Source: Leptofilum sp041748655 (GTDB lineage Bacteria; Chloroflexota; Anaerolineae; Promineifilales; Promineifilaceae). From it: DNA of 64,000 bases. The DNA lies in NCBI GenBank assembly GCA_041748655.1, contig JBGTCV010000117.1:1-64000 (forward strand), in the 5' to 3' direction. Shown in pieces: positions 8,831-17,941 of this stretch. The notes beneath the pieces were generated by a model that saw nothing but the letters and a program-made list of their open reading frames with translations, was not told the DNA's origin and made no database searches. Each line of letters opens with the position of its first letter. Within the stretch, counting starts at the first letter, position 1. The position numbers and the translations under genes were made by a program.

Positions 8831-9889
8831 ATGGGAAAATATAAGCACGCAATTTCAGTCGCTGTGCTCACACTCATCGCTACTGCTGGTCTGTACTTCC
8901 TGTTCTACTGGATGTTTACCCTGCCAAAAGCCGCCAGCACGCAGGCCGGACCTATCGACACCATGTTCCAAAGCCACTTTTTGATGATGGCACTATTGTT
9001 CGCCATGATCATGGTGATGATGCTCTACTCCGTCGTCGTCTTCCGTCGTCGCCCCGATGATCACGAAGACGGGCCCCACATTCATGGCAGTACCGGTCTG
9101 GAAATCGCCTGGACCGTCATTCCGACTCTGATCGTGATTGGTTTTGGCGTCTATGGCTGGGTGGTTCTCCGCGAGATTACCAGCGAGCAAGACAACGAAA
9201 TGGTTATTTCCGTAGTAGGGCAGCAGTGGTCTTGGAGCTTTGAATATCCCGAACAAGACGTGCGCTCTGCCCGGCTTGTTCTGCCGGTTAACCAGCCGAT
9301 TTTACTGGAACTGGAAGCGACTGATGTGCTCCACTCATTCTGGGTGCCTGAATTTCGCGTCAAGCAAGATCTGGTGCCTGGACAAATGAAAACTTTGCGT
9401 ATTACGCCTACGGAGATTGGGCTCTATCGTTTACGCTGTGCCGAAATGTGCGGCACAGGTCATTCGGATATGTTGGCCGATGTTGAGGTGGTTTCCCAGG
9501 CAGATTTTGAGCAATTTCTGATCGGCGCGGCCTTCCGCTACTCCGATCTGACGCCGGAGGAACGGGGCCAGCAATTTTATCTAGAGTTGGGCTGTAACGG
9601 CTGCCATTCTCTAGATGGCATCCCTGGTGCTGGTCCTACCTGGCAAGGTATTTACCTGCGCGAAGAAATACTCGATGATGGCACCGTGGTCATTGCGGAT
9701 GAGGAGTATATTCACAATTCAATCCTCGACCCTAACAACCAAATTGTGCAGGGTTTCAACCCAGGCGTCATGCCCCAAAATTATGGGGAGCGCATAGATG
9801 CACTAGAGGCTCAAATTTTAGCCAGCGAAGGAGCTGAACTGGATGTAATTGCTGATCTGATTGCCTTTATGAAAACGTTGGACCAGTAG
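8831..9889 (+). CDS. coxB: Cytochrome c oxidase subunit II with fused cytochrome c
   Basis: A 352-residue subunit II of a caa3-type terminal oxidase, taking electrons from cytochrome c to subunit I. Hydrophobic segments lie at 8-30, 50-71 and 91-113. The CuA centre is complete: His168, Cys203, Glu205, Cys207, His211 and Met214 (CAEMCGTGHSDM). A C-terminal cytochrome c domain has the haem site C255-N-G-C-H259 and a likely Met314 ligand in GVMPQ, which makes this the caa3 form. ATG 8831 starts the gene, with AAGGA about 12 bp upstream. It is followed by ctaD after 21 bp. No ACGGCCGT palindrome lies in this gene. Confidence 0.95.
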   Translation: MGKYKHAISVAVLTLIATAGLYFLFYWMFTLPKAASTQAGPIDTMFQSHFLMMALLFAMIMVMMLYSVVVFRRRPDDHEDGPHIHGSTGLEIAWTVIPTLIVIGFGVYGWVVLREITSEQDNEMVISVVGQQWSWSFEYPEQDVRSARLVLPVNQPILLELEATDVLHSFWVPEFRVKQDLVPGQMKTLRITPTEIGLYRLRCAEMCGTGHSDMLADVEVVSQADFEQFLIGAAFRYSDLTPEERGQQFYLELGCNGCHSLDGIPGAGPTWQGIYLREEILDDGTVVIADEEYIHNSILDPNNQIVQGFNPGVMPQNYGERIDALEAQILASEGAELDVIADLIAFMKTLDQ

Positions 9890-9910
9890 TTTGGCTAAGG
9901 AAGAGAAGAT

Positions 9911-12061
9911 ATGATTACCCTATTAAAGATTGTTCGTTCAAGATTTGCCTCTACAGTTGTGGCGGCCGTTTTTGGCGGTGGTATTGGTTTCTTGCTAGCA
10001 GCCCTTGTGCAGGCTGTGTTTACTCTGGAGCCAATTGCCAACTTCATTAAGTTCCTGCTGCAATTTTTACTAATCCCAACGGCCGTACTCGATTCTGCCT
10101 ATCCGATTCTAATCAACATTGTATTCGTTTTGCTCATTGCAGGGCATGTTGTTGTCGGGCTGGGCAGTGGACTCGGCTTGTTCCAAAACACCAGACTGGG
10201 CCGTTTCCTCTACTTTGCCTCTGAAACCGCACTTGTTTGGGGCCTTGTAGGCCAGGCGGTTGCTTTCTTTCTGGGTAATGGCCTGGTAAATGGCATCCGC
10301 TACCTTGCCGGGCTTGAGACAGGCCTGCTTAACGAACCGGCCTTTGTCTTTGGCGGTATCGTTAGCATCATTGGTTTTTTGCTGGGTGCAGGCGTTCTGA
10401 CAGATTGGTTGCTCTGGATAGGCGGCAATCAAACACCCTTGCGGCACGGCGCGCCACAAGGAAAACCAGAATGGTTCCGTTACTTCACTGTAGACGTTAA
10501 TCATAAAGTCATTGGCATTCAATATGGCATCACCAGCATCCTGGTGCTGTTTATTGGTGGTATTTTTGCCATTATCTTTCGGCTGGAGCTGACCCAACCA
10601 GGAATGCAATTTCTTACCTTTGATGAATACAACACACTTTTTAGCGCTCATGGCATCATCATGATTGTCAGTATTTTGTTGGGTGTAGGAGCCATGAGCA
10701 ACTACCTGGTCCCCCTCATGATTGGCGCTTCAGATATGGCCTTTCCCCGCCTGAATGCCTTCAGTTATTGGATAGGTGTACCGTCTGTGGTTTTAATTTT
10801 GGTTGGTATGGCTGTGGGAGGTTGGGATACCGGCTGGGTAGGGTATGCACCGCTTTCCTTGCGTGGCCCCATGGGCGTTCAGATGTTCTTGCTCGGTTTT
10901 TACATGAATGGCTTTTCCTCAATTGCCAGTGCCATCAACGTTCTTGTTACCACGCTCATCATGCGTGCTAAAGGTATGAGTCTTTTCCGTATGCCCATCT
11001 TTGTTTGGGCAGCTGTGGCGGCGGCGATCGTTCAGTTTACGGCCACACAAACAGTCGGTGTCGCGTTATCTATGACCATTGCCGAAAGAACCCTCGGCTT
11101 TACCTTCTTCGATCCGGCCAACGGCGGCGATCCGATTCTATATCAGCACATTTTCTGGTTCTACTCTCATCCCGCAGTGTACGTATTTGTCCTGCCAGGT
11201 TTAGGCATCATCAGCGAACTTTTGCCCGTTTTTTCACGCAAGCCGCTTTTTGGCTACCGTTGGATTGCGTTATCCAGTTTAGGTATTGCGCTGGTAGGTT
11301 TTTTAGTATGGGCACACCATATGTTTGTGTCTGGCATGAGCGATGCCTTGCGAGTCCCTTTCATGATTTCCACCATGTTTGTAGCCATCCCCACTGGGGT
11401 TAAATTCTTTAGCTGGGTGGCTACTCTTTGGGAAGGCAAGCTCTCTTTTGAAACTCCGATGCTTTTCGTATTGGGCTCTATTTCTGTATTCTTGATCGGT
11501 GGCATCAGCGGGCCCATTCTGGGGACTATCCCCACCGACATGCATTTGCATGATAGCTATTGGGTGGTTGGCCACTTCCATGCCACGATGTTTGGCGGTT
11601 TTATCTTTCCTTTCTGCGCGGCCTTGTATTACTGGTATCCCAAAATTACCGGTCATATGTACAAAGAATCTTTAGGCAAGCTCCATTTTTGGTTGATGGT
11701 GCCCGGATTCTGGGTAATGAGCTTTGGCCAGATGAGTGTGGGTATTTTGGGAATGAATCGCCGCTACGCTGATTATGAGCCGAGTCTGGGCATTGCCAAT
11801 ACGCATATTCTAATTACGCTCTCGGCCCTGGTGATTGGCTGGTCGCTGTTGATTATGGTGTACAACTTTATTGCCAGCGCCCGGACGGAACCAATAGCTG
11901 ACACCAATCCGTGGCGGTCGCGGTCTCCAGAATGGCAAACGCCAACGCCCATTCCTGAGTTTAACTATGATGTGCCCTTTGAGGTTGTGGGCGATCCGTA
12001 TGATTATGGTCTGGCTTCATCGCAATATGTGAATATGGCTCCGGCAGCAGCCGGAGATTAG
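9911..12061 (+). CDS. ctaD: Cytochrome c oxidase subunit I, extended
   Basis: A 716-residue haem-copper oxygen reductase core that reduces O2 and pumps protons. Haem a and a3/CuB ligand motifs are present: SAHGIIMI, WAHHMF and GHFHATMFGG. The sequence YSHPAVYVFVLPG has the YS pair of A2-type oxidases in place of the Glu of the A1 type. An N-terminal extension of about 190 residues with four or five membrane segments precedes the conserved core, which begins near WFRYFTVDVNHKVIGI. Most subunit I proteins are about 530-600 residues long. AAGGAAGAGA before ATG 9911 is a strong ribosome site. The gene is in an operon with coxB and the small subunits. Confidence 0.95.
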   Translation: MITLLKIVRSRFASTVVAAVFGGGIGFLLAALVQAVFTLEPIANFIKFLLQFLLIPTAVLDSAYPILINIVFVLLIAGHVVVGLGSGLGLFQNTRLGRFLYFASETALVWGLVGQAVAFFLGNGLVNGIRYLAGLETGLLNEPAFVFGGIVSIIGFLLGAGVLTDWLLWIGGNQTPLRHGAPQGKPEWFRYFTVDVNHKVIGIQYGITSILVLFIGGIFAIIFRLELTQPGMQFLTFDEYNTLFSAHGIIMIVSILLGVGAMSNYLVPLMIGASDMAFPRLNAFSYWIGVPSVVLILVGMAVGGWDTGWVGYAPLSLRGPMGVQMFLLGFYMNGFSSIASAINVLVTTLIMRAKGMSLFRMPIFVWAAVAAAIVQFTATQTVGVALSMTIAERTLGFTFFDPANGGDPILYQHIFWFYSHPAVYVFVLPGLGIISELLPVFSRKPLFGYRWIALSSLGIALVGFLVWAHHMFVSGMSDALRVPFMISTMFVAIPTGVKFFSWVATLWEGKLSFETPMLFVLGSISVFLIGGISGPILGTIPTDMHLHDSYWVVGHFHATMFGGFIFPFCAALYYWYPKITGHMYKESLGKLHFWLMVPGFWVMSFGQMSVGILGMNRRYADYEPSLGIANTHILITLSALVIGWSLLIMVYNFIASARTEPIADTNPWRSRSPEWQTPTPIPEFNYDVPFEVVGDPYDYGLASSQYVNMAPAAAGD

Positions 12062-12091
12062 TTGGGCTATCGATCAAGAGGAGAGTTTAAC

Positions 12092-12295
12092 GTGAGTGAA
12101 GCAAAAGCATCTGCCCAGCGCACCGGTTTATATGTGTTTTTAGCGCTGCTGGTCTTAACAATTGTGGAATCGATTGTTGGTGGCTTGGAAACACCGAGTA
12201 CGGTTCTTTTACTGATTATTGCCTTGGTGAAGGCGGCTTTGATTGTTTACTTTTTTATGCATGTCTATCGCTTATGGCGTGAGGAGAGTCATTGA
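12092..12295 (+). CDS. Cytochrome c oxidase subunit IV, prokaryotic
   Basis: A 67-residue protein with two membrane segments (about 13-32 and 40-58) and the ending FFMHVYRLWREE, typical of the small prokaryotic subunit IV (COX4_pro). It stabilises the oxidase complex. The start is GTG 12092, with AAGAGGAGA at 12077-12085; a TTG at 12062 gives a longer frame without a ribosome site. Its stop overlaps the ATG of ctaE by one base. Confidence 0.85.
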   Translation: MSEAKASAQRTGLYVFLALLVLTIVESIVGGLETPSTVLLLIIALVKAALIVYFFMHVYRLWREESH

Positions 12296-12945
12296 TGAGT
12301 TCAGCAACCGCAGAGGCGCATCATGATGATCAGGCTCACAGCCACCAACTGCCCTGGCCACAACAGCTGCGGGCAAACCGGCTGGGGCTTTGGCTGTTTT
12401 GTGTTTCGGAGATTTTTCTATTTTTGGCGCTGTTGGCAGCCCGTTTTTACCTGTGGGGAGGCGAACGGCCGGAATTGAGCCAGGGATTGGGATTGATCAC
12501 CACCACAGTGCTGCTGATCAGCAGCTACTTTGTGTTCCGGGGTGAAACGGCAATGGGGCATGGGGACCGCAAGACATTTTTGAGCAGCTTTGTAACGGCG
12601 GGGCTGTTTGGGTTCATCTTCTTCTTGGGCGTAGTTGTGCTGGAGTGGAACATCTTTGGCCTGGAGCTAGAGCTGTTTGGCATTGAATGGTTTGGCCATC
12701 TCAAGCCCACCGACGGCGTCTTTGGCGGTGTCTTCTTCGCCATGACGGGAATGCATGCCCTGCACGTCTTGAGCGGCCTGGTTTTAATTTATTTTGTTTG
12801 GAATTTGGGCCGCAAAGGCCATTTTACCCCAGAGAAGCATTGGGGTGTAGAGGCTTGTGCCATTTATTGGCATTACGTAGATGTGGTGTGGGTCTTCTTT
12901 TACCCGGCGCTGTATCTCATTGGTACGGTGGCACACGGGGGATAG
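12295..12945 (+). CDS. ctaE: Cytochrome c oxidase subunit III
   Basis: A 216-residue subunit III with five or six membrane segments. The family signatures are clear: CVSEIFLFLALLAARFYLW near the start, GMHALHVLSG in the middle, and the ending IYWHYVDVVWVFFYPALYL. The ATG overlaps the previous stop (TGATG) with GAGGAG about 9 bp upstream. After the gene the operon is interrupted by a word-repeat hairpin before ctaG. Confidence 0.94.
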   Translation: MSSATAEAHHDDQAHSHQLPWPQQLRANRLGLWLFCVSEIFLFLALLAARFYLWGGERPELSQGLGLITTTVLLISSYFVFRGETAMGHGDRKTFLSSFVTAGLFGFIFFLGVVVLEWNIFGLELELFGIEWFGHLKPTDGVFGGVFFAMTGMHALHVLSGLVLIYFVWNLGRKGHFTPEKHWGVEACAIYWHYVDVVWVFFYPALYLIGTVAHGG

Positions 12946-12960
12946 AGGCGGTGAGCGGTG

Positions 12961-13035
12961 AACAGTAATCAGTGAACAGTAATCAGTGAACAGTGAATAG
13001 TGAACGGTTAGCTACTGATTACTGATTACTGAATA
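12961..13035. repeat. Tandem 14-mer word repeat and hairpin
   Basis: AACAGTAATCAGTG occurs at 12961-12974 and 12975-12988, with a variant (AACAGTGAATAGTG) at 12989-13002. The following CTACTGATTACTGATTACTG (13013-13032) is the reverse complement of the same word run, so the transcript folds into a long hairpin. The tract fills the gap between ctaE and ctaG. Similar word tracts occur at 34020, 35136, 36577, 57681, 62498 and 63405. Confidence 0.8.
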
Positions 13036-13067
13036 CCGAACACCGGCTTATAAGTGAGTAAACAAAC

Positions 13068-14012
13068 ATGGATCCTGTCCTGAAAGCAATTTTGCTCTCC
13101 TGGGATTGGAAGATAGAAGTGATTATCGTCCTGGCCCTGGCCGGGACGCTTTATTCCAGGGGCTGGTGGCAGCTGCGCCGGCGGTCGCGCAATCAGTTGC
13201 GGCGGTATCGGCAGACGGCTCGTTCGCGCTGGCGGCTGGTTGAAACGTGGCGGCTGGTGGCCTATTGGGTCGGCCTGCTGGCCATCGTCCTGGCGCTGCT
13301 CTCTCCCATCGATGCCTTAGGCCAGCAGCTTTTCTTTATGCACATGATCCAGCATTTGCTGCTGGTGATGGTTGCCCCGCCCCTGCTGATGGTGGCCAAC
13401 CCGATGCCCTTTGTGCTGTGGGGGCTGCCTACCGGGCTGCGGCGCAAGGTGGGTGGCTTGTTCAGCCAGGCGCTGCATCGGGAATCCGGTTTTCGGCGGG
13501 GGCTGCGCACCGTTACCCAGCCGGGCATCATCTGGATGATCTGGGTAATTTCGCTTATCGGCTGGCATGATCCTACCCTGTACAACGCGGCGCTGCGCTA
13601 TGGCTGGGTGCATAATGGGGAGCACCTCACCTTTTTTATTGCCAGTATGCTGTTTTGGTGGCGGCTTACCGGAGCCGGGCCACGATTGCACAGGCAGTCT
13701 GGCCTGCTGGGGCGGATTGCCCTGGTACTTGCGGCCGTGCCGCCCAACATGCTCACGGGCATTGTGCTGGCCTTTGCGGAACAGGGATATTATTCTTATT
13801 ATGAAGCGGTACCCCGGCTGTGGGGGCTGGATGTGCTGACGGACCAGCAGATAGGTGGGGTGATTATGTGGGTGCCGGGCAGCATGATGTATATTGTGGC
13901 GGCGCTGATTTTAATCGGCCGTTATTTGAGCCAGGAAGAACGCAAGCCACATCTGCCGGAATCGCAATGGGCCTCGCCCAAAGCGGTGGCCGCCCCTGGC
14001 ATGAAGCAGTAA
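13068..14012 (+). CDS. ctaG: Cytochrome oxidase assembly protein, CtaG family
   Basis: A 314-residue polytopic membrane protein of the caa3_CtaG family, with about seven membrane segments. Conserved His-rich motifs are present: MHMIQHLLLVMVAPPLLM near residues 91-108, GWHDPTLYNAAL near 165, and NGEHLTFF near 183. The family is needed for active caa3 oxidase, probably for copper insertion. ATG 13068 is taken as the start although no strong ribosome site is present. The SURF1 gene follows 28 bp later. Confidence 0.9.
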   Translation: MDPVLKAILLSWDWKIEVIIVLALAGTLYSRGWWQLRRRSRNQLRRYRQTARSRWRLVETWRLVAYWVGLLAIVLALLSPIDALGQQLFFMHMIQHLLLVMVAPPLLMVANPMPFVLWGLPTGLRRKVGGLFSQALHRESGFRRGLRTVTQPGIIWMIWVISLIGWHDPTLYNAALRYGWVHNGEHLTFFIASMLFWWRLTGAGPRLHRQSGLLGRIALVLAAVPPNMLTGIVLAFAEQGYYSYYEAVPRLWGLDVLTDQQIGGVIMWVPGSMMYIVAALILIGRYLSQEERKPHLPESQWASPKAVAAPGMKQ

Positions 14013-14040
14013 CGCTGCTGGACTGGATGTGGAGCCATTC

Positions 14041-14793
14041 ATGACCTTATTAAGACAACTTTTTAGCCGCCGCTGGTTGGGCGGTACGCTGCTGGTGCTG
14101 GCTGCCGCGGCGCTGTTTGTGCGCCTGGGCGTCTGGCAGCTGGACCGGCTGGCTGAGCGGCGGGGGCAAAATGAGGCGCTGCGGGCTGCGCTGGACGCCG
14201 CGCCGCTGGATTTAGCGCAGCCGCTGCCAGGTACGGTTGAATCACTGGAAAATCGGCTGGCGACGGTGACGGGGCGATATGATTTTACCCAGGAGCGGGT
14301 GGTGCTGCTGCAAAGGTGGCAGGGACGCACCGGTGTATTGCTGGTGACGCCGCTGCTAATTGAGGGGAGGGACAATACGGCCGTTCTCGTCAATCGTGGG
14401 TGGGTGCCGCAAGCGGCGTATGAGGCAGGGGAGCTCGGTGGGTACCAAACGGCCGTTGGTTCCGTGCCGGTCTCTGGTTATCTGGCGCTGAGCCAGCCAG
14501 GACGGGGCAAGGCAACCAACACCGCCCTGGAGGTATACCGGATCGATATTGCCGCGCTGGAAGCGGCGCTGCCGTATACACTGCTGCCGGTTGTTTTGGT
14601 AGAAGCGCCGGAAACTGGTGTTGATCTGCTCCCACCGTTTCGGATACAGCGGGAAGTTGATTTATCTGAAGGGCCACACCTTGGCTACGCCTGGCAATGG
14701 TTTATTTTTGCAGTGCTCACAAGTGCCCTCTACCTGGTGTTTGTGCGCCGTTCGGAACAGGAACGGCCGTCCCCCACCCCGGATCACCCATGA
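14041..14793 (+). CDS. SURF1-family oxidase assembly protein
   Basis: A 250-residue protein that helps haem a delivery and assembly of subunit I. Family features are seen: an N-terminal membrane segment followed by RLGVWQLDRLAERRGQNEAL, and a C-terminal HLGYAWQWFIFA that starts the second membrane segment. The start is ATG 14041 with GGAG at 14031-14034; GTG 14029 is an in-frame alternative. The stop overlaps the next ATG, so the two genes are translationally coupled. Confidence 0.9.
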   Translation: MTLLRQLFSRRWLGGTLLVLAAAALFVRLGVWQLDRLAERRGQNEALRAALDAAPLDLAQPLPGTVESLENRLATVTGRYDFTQERVVLLQRWQGRTGVLLVTPLLIEGRDNTAVLVNRGWVPQAAYEAGELGGYQTAVGSVPVSGYLALSQPGRGKATNTALEVYRIDIAALEAALPYTLLPVVLVEAPETGVDLLPPFRIQREVDLSEGPHLGYAWQWFIFAVLTSALYLVFVRRSEQERPSPTPDHP

Positions 14794-15377
14794 AGCCCAA
14801 ACCATTAAAGTTTACCGTAGCCATTGTGGCGAAAATCGTCCGGGCGCTCTGCCTGCTGTTGCTGCTGCTGCCCATACGGCCAGCTCTGGCGCATGGCGGC
14901 GGCAAGCTGCAAATTGGCAACGCCCCCATTGGCGATTATCTGGTTTCTGTCTGGAACAATCCGCCAACGGCACGGGCTGGACGAACGATCCACGTGACCG
15001 TGGGCGTGGCTCAGGCGGGTACGGGTGCGCCTGTGCTGGATGCCACGGTGATGGTGCTGATTTTAAACGACAGCGCCGTAACGGTGGCCACGGCCCCCGC
15101 CACCACCGAACAATCAGTCAACCGGCTCTTTTACGAGGCGGATTTGCCTGGCGTACCTGAAGGAGTATATGAAATGCAGGTCATGGTGACGGGCAGCCAG
15201 AGTGGCGGCGAAATCGCTTTTCCTCTGGTGGTGGAGCCGCTGTTGATCTGGCCCTGGCTGGTTGGTATGGTGGCTGGTGGAGGGGCAATATGGCTGTCGC
15301 TGCGCTACTGGCGCAAGGCTGCTGCTGCGACACCTCGGCGAAAAACGGCCGTTCCCCACTCCCGTTCTGTAGATTAA
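14790..15377 (+). CDS. Exported, membrane-anchored protein of the oxidase cluster
   Basis: A 195-residue protein with a signal peptide (residues 1-34, ending PALAHGG), a beta-rich external domain (about 40-145) and a C-terminal membrane segment near 150-170 followed by a short basic tail. The external domain resembles YtkA/FixH/CopC-type beta-sandwich modules found near oxidases, but I cannot name the family with confidence. ATG 14790 overlaps the stop of the SURF1 gene. The His following the signal cleavage site could bind copper at the mature N-terminus; that is speculation. Confidence 0.7.
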   Translation: MKPKPLKFTVAIVAKIVRALCLLLLLLPIRPALAHGGGKLQIGNAPIGDYLVSVWNNPPTARAGRTIHVTVGVAQAGTGAPVLDATVMVLILNDSAVTVATAPATTEQSVNRLFYEADLPGVPEGVYEMQVMVTGSQSGGEIAFPLVVEPLLIWPWLVGMVAGGGAIWLSLRYWRKAAAATPRRKTAVPHSRSVD

Positions 15378-15476
15378 GCGTCAATGAAACGTTGGCTGGC
15401 TCAGTGTCATTTTGGTGGCAGCCCGTTATAATTGCTCCCAGAGAAGAAGATTAAAATAAAACGTCAGGGAAAAATT

Positions 15477-17798
15477 ATGCGCATTCGACCGAAATTAGAA
15501 GAAGGCTGGTCTACGCTGCTCCTGCTGTTGGCCATGATGATGGTTTCCGCAACGGCCATTGCCCAAGCAGACCTCATCTTTGGCCTGCACGTCATTCCTC
15601 TGGTGGGCATCATCGCCGCGTTGACTGGCACCCTGATTGCCAAGAGCCGCTTTACCCCCAACACCGCCCACCTGTTTTCACTTATTTATGGCTTGTTTGC
15701 AGTGTTCTTCATAGTGGGCACCATAGACAGCTTTGCCGCCATGCCTTGGCGCGACCGCATTTTGCACCCCACAGATGGTATTATTAGCCGCCAAATCATC
15801 TGGCTGCAAAAATTAGTGAGCGGCGGCACCAGCCGGGATGGGCTGATTTTTGTCTTTCAAACGTCGCTGATTTATTGGGCTCTGGGTTACACGGCCGCCT
15901 GGTACACCTTCCGCCAACCGCGCGTTTGGCGTGCTGTGATTCCAACAGGGCTGGTTTTGCTCAGCGTGGTTTATTATTATGCCGGGCCCCGTCCGCTGGA
16001 GCTGTATCTGGCGCTGTATTTGCTGCTGGCGCTGCTGTTTGTGGCCCGCACTTATCTGGTAGAGCAAGAAAAAGGGTGGCTGGCCGGTTCAATCCGGTAC
16101 GAGAGAAATATCTGGTTCAACTTTATTCGGGCCGGTTTTGTGGTGGCGCTGCTGGCGCTGGCGTTTACCTGGCAGCTGCCCCCTCTGTCGGCCAGCACTA
16201 CGATGGGGGATGCGCTAAACGGGGCGAGAGGGCCGTGGCGTGAGTTTCAGGACAATTGGACGCGGATGTTTTCGGCGCTGCGCACTTATGGCACCAACAC
16301 GACAGATCCGTACCAGGACACGTTGGTGTTGGGTGGGCCGAGGACGGTGGGAAATACGGCCGTTATGGACATCATCGTGCCGCGTGAACTGCCTTACGTT
16401 TACTGGCAGGCAAAAGTCTACCACACTTACCGGGACGGCGGCTGGTACAGCCTGAACGAACCGTTCACCGAACATTTTCCCGACGAAGGTCCCATCAACC
16501 ACCCCTTCACTGCCGACCGTGAGGTGGTGACCCAAACCGTCATCTCCTACCTGCCCAATTCCAGCCTGATTTACGGCGCGCCAGACATTATTGATGTCGA
16601 TCGCCCCATCAACGTCTATGCCAGCCGGGATGCCAGCGGCAACCAGCTGGTGAGCCAGGTGCGGGCCAAATTTGTGTTGCAGTTGGGCGACCAGTATGAA
16701 GTCACGTCCCGTCTGTCGCTGGCGGATGCTACCAGCTTGCGCAGCGCCAGCATGGAGTATCCGGATTGGGTACAGCAAACCTACCTGCAAATGCCAGACA
16801 GCATATCGGCCGAAACGTTGGCCCTGGCGGAAGAGTTGACTGCTCCGCACCATAATCCATTCGATAAGGCGATTGCCGTACGGGATTATCTGCGGGAAAA
16901 CATTGTGTACAACGATCAGATTCAGGCCACGCCAGAAGGGATCGATCCGGTACATTACACCCTGTTTGTGAGCCGGGAGGCGTATTGCAACTATTACGCC
17001 TCGGCCATGGCGCTTATGCTGCGCTCGCAGGGGGTACCGGCGCGGGTGGTGGGTGGTTACGCTCAGGGCAGCTTTGATCCTGAAACCAACTCCTATCGGG
17101 TGCAGGCCAGCAATTCCCATACCTGGGTAGAAGTTTATTTCCCCAATTATGGCTGGATTCAGTTCGAGCCGACCGCCTCTATTCCCGCCTGGGATCGCCC
17201 GGAGCTGGTAGAAGAGAGTGGCAGCGGCGGCGATGCCTTCAACGCTTTTTCGGCGCAGTCGCTGCTGGACCGTGAAGAGCTGCTGGGTGAAGGAATTGAT
17301 GAAGCCAGTGACACGACGGTTGATGAAGATTTGCTGGCAAATTTAGGTGCCGAAGAAGATGCAGCAGCAGTTGTTGAGCCTTCTTTCTGGGAAACATTCC
17401 CGGTTTGGCAGGCGCTGGGCGCGATTTTGGTGCTGTCTGTGGCGGTGACGCTTTCTTATACGGCCAATGAGATGAACAAACGGGTGGAAGGGGATGTGGA
17501 AAAAAGCTTCTCCCGGCTGCACAGCTGGGGTCGCTGGCTGGGTATTCAAGCCCGGTCGGTACACACCCCGTATGAACAGGCTGAGATGATGGTTGCGGCC
17601 GTTCCCGAAGGCAAAGAACCGATTCGCAGCCTGACCAAACAGTTTGTCCTCAAGCAGTTCAGCGCCGCCAAAGCGTTTGAAGAGGGCTTCAATCCGCTGA
17701 CGCAGTGGCAGCAGCTGCGCCCCATCCTCATCCGGCAAACGCTGGCCAAGCAGATGGAAAACCTGCGCGAGCGGCGCAATAACCGCCGCAGACAGTAA
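15477..17798 (+). CDS. Membrane transglutaminase-like protein, TgpA type
   Basis: A 773-residue protein. The first 210 residues or so contain about seven membrane segments. A large outer loop follows with a transglutaminase-like domain: Cys504 in AYCNYYASAMAL and His548 in SNSHTWVEVYF. The usual Asp position (16 residues after the His) is Glu564 in FEPT, a substitution I recall in relatives. Another membrane segment near 640-660 leads to a C-terminal cytoplasmic helical domain. Family members act as periplasmic or outer-face peptidases or cross-linking enzymes. ATG 15477 is chosen because CAGGGA precedes it; TTG 15432 is an alternative. TATAAT at 15427-15432 is a likely -10 box. Confidence 0.85.
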   Translation: MRIRPKLEEGWSTLLLLLAMMMVSATAIAQADLIFGLHVIPLVGIIAALTGTLIAKSRFTPNTAHLFSLIYGLFAVFFIVGTIDSFAAMPWRDRILHPTDGIISRQIIWLQKLVSGGTSRDGLIFVFQTSLIYWALGYTAAWYTFRQPRVWRAVIPTGLVLLSVVYYYAGPRPLELYLALYLLLALLFVARTYLVEQEKGWLAGSIRYERNIWFNFIRAGFVVALLALAFTWQLPPLSASTTMGDALNGARGPWREFQDNWTRMFSALRTYGTNTTDPYQDTLVLGGPRTVGNTAVMDIIVPRELPYVYWQAKVYHTYRDGGWYSLNEPFTEHFPDEGPINHPFTADREVVTQTVISYLPNSSLIYGAPDIIDVDRPINVYASRDASGNQLVSQVRAKFVLQLGDQYEVTSRLSLADATSLRSASMEYPDWVQQTYLQMPDSISAETLALAEELTAPHHNPFDKAIAVRDYLRENIVYNDQIQATPEGIDPVHYTLFVSREAYCNYYASAMALMLRSQGVPARVVGGYAQGSFDPETNSYRVQASNSHTWVEVYFPNYGWIQFEPTASIPAWDRPELVEESGSGGDAFNAFSAQSLLDREELLGEGIDEASDTTVDEDLLANLGAEEDAAAVVEPSFWETFPVWQALGAILVLSVAVTLSYTANEMNKRVEGDVEKSFSRLHSWGRWLGIQARSVHTPYEQAEMMVAAVPEGKEPIRSLTKQFVLKQFSAAKAFEEGFNPLTQWQQLRPILIRQTLAKQMENLRERRNNRRRQ

Positions 17799-17803
17799 AA
17801 ACC

Positions 17804-17895
17804 TTGACGCAAAGGCGCGAAGGGGCAAAGGATTGATTAAGAAAGCTTAAAATCTTTCCTTTGCCTCTTTTTATTCTTTGCGTTCTTTGCGTCAA
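17804..17895. repeat. Word-repeat hairpin, CGCAAAG type
   Basis: The tract begins TTGACGCAAAGGCGCGAAGG and ends TTCTTTGCGTCAA, forming an imperfect hairpin of some 90 bp built from the words CGCAAAG and GGCAAAGG. It lies between the transglutaminase gene and recQ. A second member of the same type is at 59017-59090, and an in-gene relative at 25324-25395. Confidence 0.75.
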
Positions 17896-17928
17896 AATCC
17901 CCCCCTTTTCGATCCGCCCAAAATCCCT

Positions 17929-17934
17929 TAAAAT
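17929..17934 (+). promoter_or_regulatory. -10 box, likely leaderless recQ transcript
   Basis: TAAAAT lies 7 bp before the recQ ATG and there is no ribosome site. Transcription would begin at or next to the start codon, giving a leaderless mRNA. Three other genes in the window have the same arrangement (tlpA-like, the exported protein at 31902, the epimerase at 61492). Confidence 0.5.
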
Positions 17935-17941
17935 ACCGGGC

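Noticed and set aside
12961..13035. CRISPR-like short tandem repeats
   Set aside because: The units are adjacent without unique spacers and the tract folds on itself; it is a word repeat. No CRISPR array or cas gene is present, so the CHAT protease is not part of a local type III-E locus.
14697..14789. N-terminal extension of the exported protein
   Set aside because: It lies over the end of the SURF1 gene; the signal peptide begins properly at ATG 14790.
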